NCBI RefSeq assembly: GCF_018882335.1
Contig: NZ_JACVOS010000004.1
Coordinates: 1-64,000, forward strand
Origin: Polynucleobacter sp. AM-25C3
Lineage (GTDB): Bacteria > Pseudomonadota > Gammaproteobacteria > Burkholderiales > Burkholderiaceae
Length of the DNA stretch: 64,000 nucleotides
Direction of reading: 5' to 3'
Shown here piece after piece: positions 48,211 through 56,816 of this stretch. Position 1 is the first letter of the stretch. Each line of letters begins with the position of its first letter. The position numbers and the translations under genes were made by a program. The notes under the pieces are model-generated. The model made no database searches, had not been told where the DNA came from, and saw only the letters and a program-made list of their open reading frames with translations.

Positions 48211-49381
48211 GTGCTTCTGGGGATCTAAAAACCCAAAATGCCAGCAACAGGAAGGCCAAAGCTGCACAGAATCCTGAAAACAAAAATGCATGGCTAGGGT
48301 TAAAAGATTCATAAAGCCACCCAAATATCAGGGAAGCTGGTAACAACATCAACCCTGAAACCAGGTTAAACCAGCCAAAAGCGGTGCCTGCCATTCCCAT
48401 GGGAGCCAAATCGGCTACTAGCGCCTTCTCTACCCCCTCGGTGGCCGCTTTGAATAACCCATAGATTGCAAACAGTCCACAGAGCATCCAAATGGTGATG
48501 TTGGAAAAACTCATTGCGACATAAAAGAATGCAAAGGCAAACCACGCAATCAGAATGAAGTTCTTGCGACTAAATCGGTCTGAGAGTGCTGATAGTGGCG
48601 CTCCAAATACCGTCGTGATTAAAGAGATGGCAGCCCAAAGTAAAGGAATCTGCTCTTGCGGTACACCGAGCTCTCTCGCCCTTAACAATAAAAACATGTC
48701 AGATGAATTTGCTAAAGCAAAGATTCCAGCTACCAAGATATAACGCTTGAACTGAGGCGATAGACCTTCAAGCGACCAAGAGAATGGTTGAACTACCCGC
48801 TGCTCTCGTGGTGGCTCGCGAAGGCAAAGAGCTAGGCTCACGGTGATGATCCCAGGCACTACTGCCCACAAAAATATATCGCGCAATGGAACGTGAACAG
48901 AAAGTAAATAGGCGGCCACCAGCGGCCCAATCACTGCGCCCGCATTATCCATAGATCGATGCAGGCCAAAGGTGATGCCTCGTTGATTTGGGGCGACACT
49001 CTCCGCCAGCAAAGCATCGCGCGGCGAACTTCTTAAGCCCTTACCCAGGCGATCAGTAAAACGAATACACAAAACCCATGTCCAAGAATTTGCAATTGCG
49101 ATGAGCGGCCTACCAATGCCAGCTAAAAAATAGCCAATCACAATCCATGGCTTGGTCTTTTTAGTCCGATCCACAATGACGCCAGAGACTAACTTAAAGA
49201 TACTGGAGCTCGCCTCAGCAATCCCCTCAATCAGACCTAAGGCCTTTGGACCGGCCATGAGAACACTGGCAAGATACAAAGGCATCAACGGGTAAAGCAT
49301 TTCACTAGCAGCATCATTTACGAAGCTAATCAAGCCAATCAACCAGACCGCGCGTGGGAGAGATTGCAAAGTTTTAAACAT
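48197..49381 (-). CDS. MFS transporter
   Basis: A 394-residue, 12-segment permease. The motif DRTKKTKPW after segment 2 and RFTDRLGKGLRSSPRDAL (about 105-122) are the family's signature loops. The latter is common in a group of uncharacterised exporters. No substrate can be given. It stands alone between convergent and divergent neighbours. Confidence 0.83.
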   Translation of the reverse strand: MFKTLQSLPRAVWLIGLISFVNDAASEMLYPLMPLYLASVLMAGPKALGLIEGIAEASSSIFKLVSGVIVDRTKKTKPWIVIGYFLAGIGRPLIAIANSWTWVLCIRFTDRLGKGLRSSPRDALLAESVAPNQRGITFGLHRSMDNAGAVIGPLVAAYLLSVHVPLRDIFLWAVVPGIITVSLALCLREPPREQRVVQPFSWSLEGLSPQFKRYILVAGIFALANSSDMFLLLRARELGVPQEQIPLLWAAISLITTVFGAPLSALSDRFSRKNFILIAWFAFAFFYVAMSFSNITIWMLCGLFAIYGLFKAATEGVEKALVADLAPMGMAGTAFGWFNLVSGLMLLPASLIFGWLYESFNPSHAFLFSGFCAALAFLLLAFWVFRSPEAQNPR

Positions 49382-49528
49382 ATTGACTCAATGTAGCATC
49401 AAATTAAATATGGCTCCAACTGTCACAAACACTTGAAACTAAACCTAATAAAACGTAGGATCAGGGGGTAGGCGTAAGCCTTTTTTACCAAGTTTTAACC
49501 AATAGCACTCTCTTCAAAGGAATACATC

Positions 49529-49837
49529 ATGAGTCAAAAAAAATTAGTAAAACAATTATTGAAAAAATTGGATAAGTTGGAAGCTGAAAGAGAGAAGTTG
49601 ATTGATAAGCTTGCTAAGACCTTAGACAAGATGGAGAAGAAGACTCCAGCTAAAAAGGTTCCTGCCAAAAAAGTTGCCGCCAAGAAAGCTCCAGCTAAGA
49701 AGGTCCCTGCCAAAAAGGCTCCAGCTAAAAAAGTAGTTGCTAAGAAAGTAGTTGCAAAAAAAGCCCCAGCTAAAAAAGTAGTTGCCAAAAAAGCCCTAGC
49801 TAAAAAAGTTGTAGCCCCAGTAGCGCCCGCTCAATAA
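49529..49837 (+). CDS. Histone H1-like Lys/Ala-rich DNA-binding protein
   Basis: A 102-residue very basic protein. The first 37 residues form a charged helix or coiled coil ([20 protein letters not shown]). The remainder is a run of five-residue AKKxP/V units, like the C-terminal tail of eukaryotic H1 and AlgP-type bacterial proteins. It should bind DNA or other polyanions non-specifically. AAAGGA precedes the ATG. The polyphosphate kinase gene follows after 28 bases, a suggestive pairing. Confidence 0.88.
   Translation: MSQKKLVKQLLKKLDKLEAEREKLIDKLAKTLDKMEKKTPAKKVPAKKVAAKKAPAKKVPAKKAPAKKVVAKKVVAKKAPAKKVVAKKALAKKVVAPVAPAQ
49640..49820 (+). repeat. Tandem degenerate 15-base units coding AKKxP
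   Basis: The DNA for the basic tail repeats a roughly 15-base unit (GCTAAAAAAGTTSYT-like). Such tracts expand and contract by slippage, so tail length may vary between strains. Confidence 0.75.
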
Positions 49838-49864
49838 ACATTAAGCGTTCCATAAGGACTGCCC

Positions 49865-50638
49865 GTGAGTAAATCAGCAATCCCTGAGCATTCTTACGAG
49901 GCAGACTTACGACTTCTTCAAATTGAATTAGTCAAACTCCAGCGTCACACCATTCAAAAGGGTAAGCGTCTCTTAGTTATTTTTGAGGGAAGAGATACGG
50001 CCGGAAAAGATGGCTCAATCAAAAGCATTACTGAGCATTTAAGTCCCAGAGACAGTAGAGTAGTTGCCCTAAACAAGCCCTCCCCGCGCGAGGAAGGTGA
50101 ATGGTACTTTCAAAGATATGTTGCGCAATTACCCACCGCTGGTGAATTTGTTTTATTTAACCGGAGCTGGTACAACCGCGCTGGCGTCGAAAAGGTGATG
50201 GGCTTTTGTACCGATGAGCAATATAAGCAGTTCATGGCAACCGTCAACGAATTTGAATCCCTGCTTGTTGGATCTGATATTCAACTCATCAAATACTATT
50301 TAGACATCTCCAAAGAGGAGCAAGCCATCCGACTCAAGGATCGTGCTAAGGATCCATTAAAGCAGTGGAAAATTAGTCCGATTAACCAAAAAGCTCAGAA
50401 AATGTGGGACGCCTACTCAGATGCTAGAGACAAAATGCTCAAGCACACTAGCTCAGTAGTTGCACCTTGGACAGCAGTTAGCGCAAACGATAAGAAACTC
50501 GCACACCTCAACCTGATTGCCGATTTATTGTCTCGGGTTGATTATCCGGACAAGGATAAGAAGATCTTAAAGATTGACCCCAAGATCGTACTGAATTGGC
50601 CTGCGAATTCTAAAAAGCTTCCAAAGCTAGCTAAATAA
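49865..50638 (+). CDS. ppk2: Polyphosphate kinase 2
   Basis: Transfers phosphate between polyphosphate and nucleoside phosphates. A one-domain PPK2 of 257 residues. Walker A is EGRDTAGKDG (41-50), the lid contains FNRSWYNRAGVEKVMGF, and RLKDRAKDPLKQWKISP is diagnostic. It starts with GTG after AAGGACTGCCC. It immediately follows the H1-like gene and ends 1 base from the convergent EF-hand gene. Direction (NDP or NMP phosphorylation) cannot be told. Confidence 0.93.
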   Translation: MSKSAIPEHSYEADLRLLQIELVKLQRHTIQKGKRLLVIFEGRDTAGKDGSIKSITEHLSPRDSRVVALNKPSPREEGEWYFQRYVAQLPTAGEFVLFNRSWYNRAGVEKVMGFCTDEQYKQFMATVNEFESLLVGSDIQLIKYYLDISKEEQAIRLKDRAKDPLKQWKISPINQKAQKMWDAYSDARDKMLKHTSSVVAPWTAVSANDKKLAHLNLIADLLSRVDYPDKDKKILKIDPKIVLNWPANSKKLPKLAK

Positions 50639-50639
50639 A

Positions 50640-50903
50640 TTAGCGATTGGCCATTGCCTGAATTTCAGCAACAGTCACATAACCCCTACCCCGCGCATCA
50701 ATCATGCTGAAGTTGTTATAGATCCGAGGCATACAGCCATTGGCTTCATTTAGCGACAATTTACCATCGTGATTTGTATCGCATTTTGCAAAACGTTCTG
50801 CAATCTCTTTATCTCGTGATGCATCGTCCGCAAATACTGGGGCTGACACAAGTAGCAATGCAGTCATGCTTGCAAGCCCCAGATTACTGATAAAAGTTTT
50901 CAT
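50640..50903 (-). CDS. Exported small EF-hand protein
   Basis: An 87-residue protein with a cleavable signal peptide (to about 25, APVFA-DDA). A canonical 12-residue calcium loop DTNHDGKLSLNE lies at about 43-54. A second, degenerate hand (DARGRGYVTVAE) lacks some ligands. Likely periplasmic calcium binding. The DUF3313 lipoprotein lies 10 bases upstream, so the pair may be cotranscribed. Confidence 0.85.
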   Translation of the reverse strand: MKTFISNLGLASMTALLLVSAPVFADDASRDKEIAERFAKCDTNHDGKLSLNEANGCMPRIYNNFSMIDARGRGYVTVAEIQAMANR

Positions 50904-50913
50904 GCAGCCCCTC

Positions 50914-51579
50914 TTATTTGGCGGATGTTTCCAGCGCTACAAGAACTACCTTTTTAGCCATCGCAACAAATGAATCTACTGATCCACCACCGGTTCTAAA
51001 GGATTCTCCCTGGATAGTAACCAAGCCTTCACCAAGAAGTTCTTTTGATTGGCTATCAGTAATCTTGCTTTCAACCACCATTGCAGGCGTTTTAGAGTTC
51101 ACACCGCCAGCATAAGCAGCAGCATTCATTGCCAAACCAATTGGTGTGAAATTCCATGGCTGCAAACTATCAGTTGAACTTTCTGCGCCAGTAATGCCAA
51201 CAGAAACGCGAGCCACACCAGGACCAGGCACAGTCACAATCTTAATATTGCCTCTGCCATTAACAGCCGATAACATAGACTGCTGTAATGCAGCTTTTGC
51301 CTGATTAATTGCATCTGACGTCACTTCTTTAGTTGCATTTTGATTGAGGTAGATCGGATCCAAAATCACCGCATTGTATGCATTTGGATTTACGCCATCT
51401 TTGCGGTATCTCCAAATACGAGTATCTTTTTGACTGCTAGCTACAGGAGCTAACAGCGAGTAATTTGGCAAGAAACCTGATTTAGGCATTGGCTCACTAG
51501 CCAATTTTGGAGTATTGCTACATGCAACCAATACAGTGGCTACAGAGATTGCTGCAACTAAAGTGCCTAATTTTTTCAT
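50914..51579 (-). CDS. DUF3313-family lipoprotein
   Basis: A 221-residue protein starting MKKLGTLVAAIS, lipobox LVAC (Cys20). The body is KSGFLPNYS, RYRKDGVNPNAYNAVILDP and GEGLVTIQGESF, typical of DUF3313. The function is unknown. The ATG at 51579 follows GGAATTCAA; the frame is open 20 codons further, but the signal peptide fixes this start. It precedes the EF-hand gene. Confidence 0.85.
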   Translation of the reverse strand: MKKLGTLVAAISVATVLVACSNTPKLASEPMPKSGFLPNYSLLAPVASSQKDTRIWRYRKDGVNPNAYNAVILDPIYLNQNATKEVTSDAINQAKAALQQSMLSAVNGRGNIKIVTVPGPGVARVSVGITGAESSTDSLQPWNFTPIGLAMNAAAYAGGVNSKTPAMVVESKITDSQSKELLGEGLVTIQGESFRTGGGSVDSFVAMAKKVVLVALETSAK

Positions 51580-51672
51580 TTGAATTCCGTTGTTGTTGGT
51601 TGCTTGAGCATTAGCCCTTGAGTGAGTTTCAAACATCATACCTCTTCAAAGTGACGGCTGCACCATTACCGC

Positions 51673-52035
51673 CTAGGGTGCAGGACAAGGCATCAGACTG
51701 CCCGACTTTTGGTGCAACTGAGGCTTGCACTCTACTGGTGCACTAATAGTTTTTGGGCTTGATAGTGCAGTACTTGAGGCCGAAGTATTTACAGTGGTTT
51801 GCGGGGACACCACATTACTAGCCTGAGGCACATTCGGATTGGAGGCTAGAGCGGCCCTGTAGAACTCTTTATCGGTTCCAGGACAAGGCATCAAGGCCCC
51901 GGTTTTTGGATTCATAACAGACTTGCACTGGGGGTCGGCTTGGAGCCTTGCCTCCAATTTATCAACGGTACAGGCTGTCAGCAGGAATAAAGCGCAAAGG
52001 AAAAAGCTAAAGCGAATAGATTGGGTCATGTTCAT
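51673..52035 (-). CDS. Small lipoprotein with duplicated Cys-Pro motif
   Basis: A 120-residue protein with signal peptide and lipobox LTAC (Cys22). Two similar 17-19-residue blocks, CKSVMNPKTGALMPCPG near residue 37 and CKPQLHQKSGSLMPCP at the very end, flank a Ser/Thr/Val-rich linker. Each block has two cysteines that could form disulphides in the periplasm. I do not recognise the family. Its start lies head-to-head with the carboxymuconolactone decarboxylase gene. Confidence 0.78.
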   Translation of the reverse strand: MNMTQSIRFSFFLCALFLLTACTVDKLEARLQADPQCKSVMNPKTGALMPCPGTDKEFYRAALASNPNVPQASNVVSPQTTVNTSASSTALSSPKTISAPVECKPQLHQKSGSLMPCPAP

Positions 52036-52120
52036 GCGCCAATTCTAGGCTAAACATTCACGCTTTAATAGTGGCAATATATCGAAATCCATTTCATAAA
52101 ACATTCGTCAAGGGGAAGTC

Positions 52121-52498
52121 ATGAATAAAGAATCATTTGAAAAAGGTCTAAAAACTCGCCGAGAAGTACTGGGTTCTGAGTATGTAGATAACTCCATCAA
52201 GAATGCGGGTGAATTTAATATGCCCATGCAAGAGTTGGTTACTGAATATGCTTGGGATGCGATTTGGAATCGTCCTGGTTTGGATCGTCGCTCTAGAAGC
52301 ATGATTAATTTGGCAATGCTCACAGCACTAAACCGCCCTCACGAACTCAAGCTGCATTTAAAAGGGGCCATCAATAATGGCTTGAGCAAAGATGAGATTC
52401 GAGAAATCCTCATGCAGACCGCAATTTACTGCGGAGTACCGGCGGCTATTGATAGCTTCAGATGCGCAAAGGAAGTTTTTGCTGAAATGGGAATTTAA
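52121..52498 (+). CDS. Carboxymuconolactone decarboxylase-family protein (PcaC-like)
   Basis: A 125-residue all-helical CMD-fold protein, starting EKGLKTRREVLG. LNRPHELKLHLKGAINNG (about 66-83) and QTAIYCGVPAAI (about 103-114) match 4-carboxymuconolactone decarboxylase. There is one cysteine where peroxidatic AhpD has two. No other pca genes are nearby, so it may act on a different substrate. It converges on gltL. Confidence 0.85.
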   Translation: MNKESFEKGLKTRREVLGSEYVDNSIKNAGEFNMPMQELVTEYAWDAIWNRPGLDRRSRSMINLAMLTALNRPHELKLHLKGAINNGLSKDEIREILMQTAIYCGVPAAIDSFRCAKEVFAEMGI

Positions 52499-52499
52499 A

Positions 52500-53234
52500 T
52501 CAGTGGCCTAAAATTTTTGATAGAAATTCTTTGGCTCTCGGGGTTCGAGCCTCGGGCTTGCCAAAGAAATCGTCCTTACTGCAATCTTCAACAATTCTTC
52601 CTTGGTCCATGAAGATCACGCGATGACTTACCTTACGCGCAAAACCCATTTCGTGAGTCACACAACACATCGTCATTCCTTCGTTAGCTAGCTTCACCAT
52701 AACATCCAAGACTTCGCCAACCATCTCAGGATCGAGCGCGGAGGTTGGCTCGTCAAACAACATCACGATCGGATCCATGCTCAAGGCTCGTGCAATCGCG
52801 ACGCGTTGTTGTTGCCCTCCAGATAATTGACCTGGGAATTTATCTTTTTGTGCCATCAGGCCCACGCGCTCTAGATATTTCAGCCCATGGGATTTAGCTT
52901 CAGCAGCAGACCGACCTAAGACTTTCATTTGAGCAAGCGTGAGATTTTCAGTAACGCTAAGGTGAGGGAAAAGTTCAAAATGCTGAAACACCATTCCGAC
53001 TCGTGATCTGAGCTTTGGTAAATTGGTTTTGGGATCGTGTAACGAAATTCCATCAATAGTAATTTCACCTTTCTGAAAAGGCTCAAGCGCATTGATTGTT
53101 TTAATCAGGGTCGACTTGCCAGAACCAGAGGGTCCACAAATCACAACCACCTCACCTTTTTGAATCGATGTGGAGCAATCTATCAAGACCTGAAACGATC
53201 CATACCATTTTGAAACATGTTGAAGTTCAATCAT
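52500..53234 (-). CDS. gltL: Glutamate/aspartate ABC importer, ATP-binding subunit
   Basis: A 244-residue polar amino-acid ATPase. Walker [12 protein letters not shown] (about 33-43), Q-loop [10 protein letters not shown], signature [15 protein letters not shown] and Walker [15 protein letters not shown] are intact. It is last in the gltI-J-K-L operon, after a 30-base gap from gltK. Confidence 0.95.
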   Translation of the reverse strand: MIELQHVSKWYGSFQVLIDCSTSIQKGEVVVICGPSGSGKSTLIKTINALEPFQKGEITIDGISLHDPKTNLPKLRSRVGMVFQHFELFPHLSVTENLTLAQMKVLGRSAAEAKSHGLKYLERVGLMAQKDKFPGQLSGGQQQRVAIARALSMDPIVMLFDEPTSALDPEMVGEVLDVMVKLANEGMTMCCVTHEMGFARKVSHRVIFMDQGRIVEDCSKDDFFGKPEARTPRAKEFLSKILGH

Positions 53235-53264
53235 GATGATTTATTTAATATGTTCTATGATGAA

Positions 53265-53933
53265 TTAACGAATGATAGCGACACGAGTTTGGATCTTGCG
53301 TACCACCTTAGAAAGCGAGAAACAAATCACGAAGTAAGTGGTTGCAGCCAGAATATAAGTTTCGATTGGACGGCCATAGTTTTTACCGGCAATCTCAAAT
53401 CCTTTTAATAAGTCGTATGCGCCAATGGCATAAACCAGTGAGGTGTCCTGAAACAAGACAATCGTCTGCGTCATAAACACCGGAATCATGTTTCTAAAAG
53501 CCTGGGGTAACACTACAAGTCGCATATTCTGACCATACGTCATCCCCAAGGCCTCACCTGCATAAGTCTGACCCTTGGGTACAGACTGAATACCAGCGCG
53601 CACGATCTCAGAGAAAAATGCTGCCTCAAATGCAATGAAGGTAATCGTGGCTGAGAGATCTGCGCCAATCGGCATACCGATCAACATTGGAATGAGCAAG
53701 AAGAACCACAGAATTACCATCACCAATGGAATCGATCGCATGGTGTTCACATAAAAGCTAGCGGGATACATCAATGCGGGACGGCCAGATAATCTCATCA
53801 GCGCTAAAAGCGTACCAAATAGAATGCCGCCTACAGTAGCCAAAACAGTTAACTGAACGCTAAATAACAAGCCCTTCAGAATGTAGCTGGTAAATAGCTC
53901 CCAATTATAAAAACTAAGATCTAAGCTCAACAT
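53265..53933 (-). CDS. gltK: Glutamate/aspartate ABC importer, permease
   Basis: A 222-residue permease, about five membrane segments. The cytoplasmic EAA loop is SEIVRAGIQSVPKGQTYAGEALGM (about 100-124), touching the ATPase. It pairs with GltJ, 20 bases upstream. Assignment to glutamate/aspartate comes from gene order and similarity of the four subunits. Confidence 0.92.
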   Translation of the reverse strand: MLSLDLSFYNWELFTSYILKGLLFSVQLTVLATVGGILFGTLLALMRLSGRPALMYPASFYVNTMRSIPLVMVILWFFLLIPMLIGMPIGADLSATITFIAFEAAFFSEIVRAGIQSVPKGQTYAGEALGMTYGQNMRLVVLPQAFRNMIPVFMTQTIVLFQDTSLVYAIGAYDLLKGFEIAGKNYGRPIETYILAATTYFVICFSLSKVVRKIQTRVAIIR

Positions 53934-53953
53934 ATCATCGCCCCCATCAACAC

Positions 53954-54742
53954 TTAGTGAGCCAAGCTAAGATCATTTGATGCAATAAAACCAGGAACGC
54001 GGGTCCGCTTTTCAATTTGATTCATAACGCGGTTTACTGCAAATGCAGAAATTGCGTATAAGAAGGTAACCGCCAAATATATTTCAACACCTTTCGAGGT
54101 TTCTTCTTGAGCCTGCATTGCAAACAGAGTTAATTCTGGTACAGAAACCGCAAATGCTACTGAGGAATTTTTAATTAAATTCATGCTCTCTGAAGTCAAA
54201 GGAGGAATCACAATTCGCAAGGCCATAGGCAAAATCACATAGCGATAGCTTTGAATGGTAGTCAGTCCAAGCGCCGTTGCAGCAGCGGATTGCCCACTAG
54301 GTAGCGCCTGAATACCTGCCCTCACCTGCTCGGCAATGCGAGCGGAAGTAAAAAATCCCAAGGCAATACTCACCAACCAATAGGATGGCAGTGACTTTAA
54401 AGGTAAAACAAATGCAGGAATGACGTGATACCAAAGAAAGACTTGGACCAAGATCGGAATATTTCTAAATAACTCTACCCAGAAGGTTGAGAGCCGAATG
54501 AAGAATGTATTGAGAGCGCCGGTATTTGGTAGGGTGCGCAAGGTACCCATCACTACACCCAAAATTAAGGCAATCGTTAAGCCCAGACCTGCAACCGCTA
54601 GAGTCCAGCCCCAAGCCTTCATTAACCAATCGAGGTAGCTTGGATCGCTGTTATGAGCTAGGCCAAACAAGGCGGAGAAGCAGTGGTCTACCACCTCCCC
54701 GTCTAAGGTGTTTTTACAGAAAACACCTAGATCTAAAGACAT
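53954..54742 (-). CDS. gltJ: Glutamate/aspartate ABC importer, permease
   Basis: A 262-residue permease. Five or so membrane segments follow a short periplasmic-type N-terminus, and the EAA loop is AEQVRAGIQALPSGQSAAATALG. It lies 31 bases downstream of gltI and 20 upstream of gltK. Confidence 0.92.
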   Translation of the reverse strand: MSLDLGVFCKNTLDGEVVDHCFSALFGLAHNSDPSYLDWLMKAWGWTLAVAGLGLTIALILGVVMGTLRTLPNTGALNTFFIRLSTFWVELFRNIPILVQVFLWYHVIPAFVLPLKSLPSYWLVSIALGFFTSARIAEQVRAGIQALPSGQSAAATALGLTTIQSYRYVILPMALRIVIPPLTSESMNLIKNSSVAFAVSVPELTLFAMQAQEETSKGVEIYLAVTFLYAISAFAVNRVMNQIEKRTRVPGFIASNDLSLAH

Positions 54743-54773
54743 ATCAATAGCTCGCTCTTGGTCAATCTAGAAC

Positions 54774-55688
54774 TTACTTCTTTACGCAATCTTCAGCAGG
54801 CTTATCGTTTAGATGCGCCCATGCATTTTTAGTTGCTGGCGATAACTCAAGCCCTACAACAATATTTTTTGGTGGAATAGGTTTTAAAAACCATTTATCC
54901 CACAGCTTGGGCATATTGCCGTTAGCCAGAATCTTGGCGATTGCCGTGTTAACTGCCGCTTTGAATTCAGGATCATTTTTGGGAACCATGATGGCGATAG
55001 GTTCAGTTGCTAAAACTTCACCAACAATCTTGTAATCCTTAGGATTCTTTGAATTAGCAATATTACCCGCCAAAATGGAGCCATCCATGACGAAAGCATC
55101 GGCACGACCCGATTCCAGCAATAAGAAACTATCAGCATGGTCTTTGCCGAACACTTCATCAAAATTAACGCCATTGGCTTTTTCATGTTTGCGCAATAAC
55201 TGCACTGAGGTGGTACCAGTGGTTGTTGCAACCTTTTTGCCCGCTAACTGAGCAATGGAGTTGATTCCTGAATTCGCCTTCACTGCAATGCGCACTTCTT
55301 CAACATAAAGTGTATTGGCGAAACCAACATCTTTAGCGCGCGCAGTATTGTTGGTAGTTGTGCCGCACTCAATATCTACCGTGCCATTTTGAACCAATGG
55401 AACGCGATTTTGCGAAGTGACGGGCTGATAGTTGATGCGCAGAGTGCTGAGGCCTAATTTGTCTTTTATATCGGCCAGAATCATGCGGCAAACCTCAACA
55501 TGATATCCATCAAAGCGACTGTCGCCGGTGGTGTAAGACATGGGGATGGATGATTCACGAACACCCATGGTCACTGCGCCAGTGGACTTCATTTTGTCTA
55601 GCGTCTGGCTCGCAGCATGGGCATTGAGCGTACCCAAGAATAATGCCGTAGCTACTAGAAAGTTTTTACCAATTTTTTTGTTTTTCAC
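54774..55688 (-). CDS. gltI: Glutamate/aspartate ABC importer, periplasmic binding protein
   Basis: A 304-residue solute-binding protein. The signal peptide (about 1-25) is KNKKIGKNFLVATALFLG, cleaved after NAHA. SFDGYHVEVC-like DGYHVEVCRMI, NRVPLVQNGTVDIECGTTTN and KKVATTTGTTS line the ligand site. I chose GTG at 55688, preceded by AGGGGAAG with ideal spacing; the frame is open 17 codons further but those would spoil the signal peptide. It is first in the operon. Confidence 0.92.
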   Translation of the reverse strand: MKNKKIGKNFLVATALFLGTLNAHAASQTLDKMKSTGAVTMGVRESSIPMSYTTGDSRFDGYHVEVCRMILADIKDKLGLSTLRINYQPVTSQNRVPLVQNGTVDIECGTTTNNTARAKDVGFANTLYVEEVRIAVKANSGINSIAQLAGKKVATTTGTTSVQLLRKHEKANGVNFDEVFGKDHADSFLLLESGRADAFVMDGSILAGNIANSKNPKDYKIVGEVLATEPIAIMVPKNDPEFKAAVNTAIAKILANGNMPKLWDKWFLKPIPPKNIVVGLELSPATKNAWAHLNDKPAEDCVKK

Positions 55689-55813
55689 GAATCTTCCCCT
55701 GTCCATAGACATAACCGTATTAACGACTAGTATATCCATGGCTAGAATGCATCACGCCAGAGGAGAAAAAAATATGGGGTTTACCTGCCCACAATGATTT
55801 AAGTCTTACTAGA

Positions 55814-55999
55814 TCACTTCTGAGCAGTATTGATACCCAAAATGCTATAGGCTGGGCAATTGCCGATCATTCCAGTGGCAAGTGGAATGATTCCAATCCA
55901 AGCCCAGGGGCCAGTAATGCCAAAACCTGCAAGGCCCATTAAAGTAACGCCAACAGTCATACGCAAAACGCGGTCAGTGTGTCCAATATTGCATTTCAT
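55814..55999 (-). CDS. DUF2892 small inner-membrane protein
   Basis: A 61-residue protein with two hydrophobic segments and the family pattern NIGHTDRVLRMTVG then GNCPAYSILGINT. It resembles the membrane half of YgaP. The role is unknown; the cysteine in GNCPAY is conserved. It lies just downstream of rlmB on the same strand. Confidence 0.85.
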   Translation of the reverse strand: MKCNIGHTDRVLRMTVGVTLMGLAGFGITGPWAWIGIIPLATGMIGNCPAYSILGINTAQK

Positions 56000-56030
56000 A
56001 GAGGCCTCTTAAGTCGATTGTGATTAGTGC

Positions 56031-56786
56031 TTACTTTGGCTCTTTAGCCAAGCGCTGCCTTAGCGCTTCATACAAGCATACGCCACTTGCAACAGAAACA
56101 TTCAAACTCTCCACAACACCCTTCATCGGAATGCGGACCAACTCATCACAGGTTTCACGAGTTAAGCGACGCATGCCCTCACCCTCTGCACCCATCACAA
56201 TACCGATCGGGCCAGTGAGATCCAAGTCATAAATCGATTTTTCTGCTTCATCGTCAGCACCAATCAACCAAACACCGGCTTCTTGCATTTCTTTCATACT
56301 GCGAACTAAATTAGTGACGGTAATCACAGGCATCACTTCTGACGCACCACTAGATACCTTGCTCACTGTGGAATTAATGGAGGCTGAGCGATCTTTTGGA
56401 ATGACCACCGCATCCACACCAGCGCCATCAGCTACACGCAAACAGGCGCCAAAGTTATGGGGATCGGTTACGCCATCCAAAACCAAGAACATCACCTTAC
56501 TTTGATTGCTTTCGGCATCTTCCACAACCTCAGTAATGGTGCGTGCAATCGTTATCTTTTCAGCGAGAGCCACTACACCTTGATGTCGATCATGACCTGC
56601 TAACTTATGGAGACGCTCAGCATCAGCAGCATGTAATCGCTCTCCAAGTGCTTCTTCGGCCTGCTTTAAGAAATCACCCATCCGGCGATCGCGCCGACTA
56701 GGATCAAAATAAACCGACTTCAGACTATCTGGATCCACCCTTAAGCGTGCTTGTACTGCATGAAAACCCACTAATATTTGCTTCAT
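56031..56786 (-). CDS. rlmB: 23S rRNA (guanosine-2'-O-)-methyltransferase RlmB
   Basis: Methylates Gm2251 of 23S rRNA. It has 251 residues: a substrate-binding N-terminal domain, then the SPOUT knot with LDGVTDPHNFGACLRVADG (motif 1), GAEGEGMRRLTRETCDE (motif 2) and SLNVSVASGVCLYEA (motif 3). It lies 30 bases after rnr, a conserved pair. Confidence 0.95.
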   Translation of the reverse strand: MKQILVGFHAVQARLRVDPDSLKSVYFDPSRRDRRMGDFLKQAEEALGERLHAADAERLHKLAGHDRHQGVVALAEKITIARTITEVVEDAESNQSKVMFLVLDGVTDPHNFGACLRVADGAGVDAVVIPKDRSASINSTVSKVSSGASEVMPVITVTNLVRSMKEMQEAGVWLIGADDEAEKSIYDLDLTGPIGIVMGAEGEGMRRLTRETCDELVRIPMKGVVESLNVSVASGVCLYEALRQRLAKEPK

Positions 56787-56816
56787 CTTTACTTTATCTC
56801 GATTCTGTATTGCTGC

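Noticed and set aside
49470..49488. AGGC-GTAA-GCCT-TTTT as terminator before the H1-like gene
   Set aside because: Stem of about four pairs; no upstream + strand gene to end. Could be a leader element but too weak to call.
49534..49788. 84-codon - strand frame opposite the H1-like gene
   Set aside because: Reverse reading of a Lys/Ala repeat always gives a long Phe/Leu/Ala-rich frame; no start signals.
49640..49820. Possible CRISPR or intergenic tandem repeat
   Set aside because: Repeats are coding, about 15 bases and in frame, with no spacers; they encode AKKxP units.
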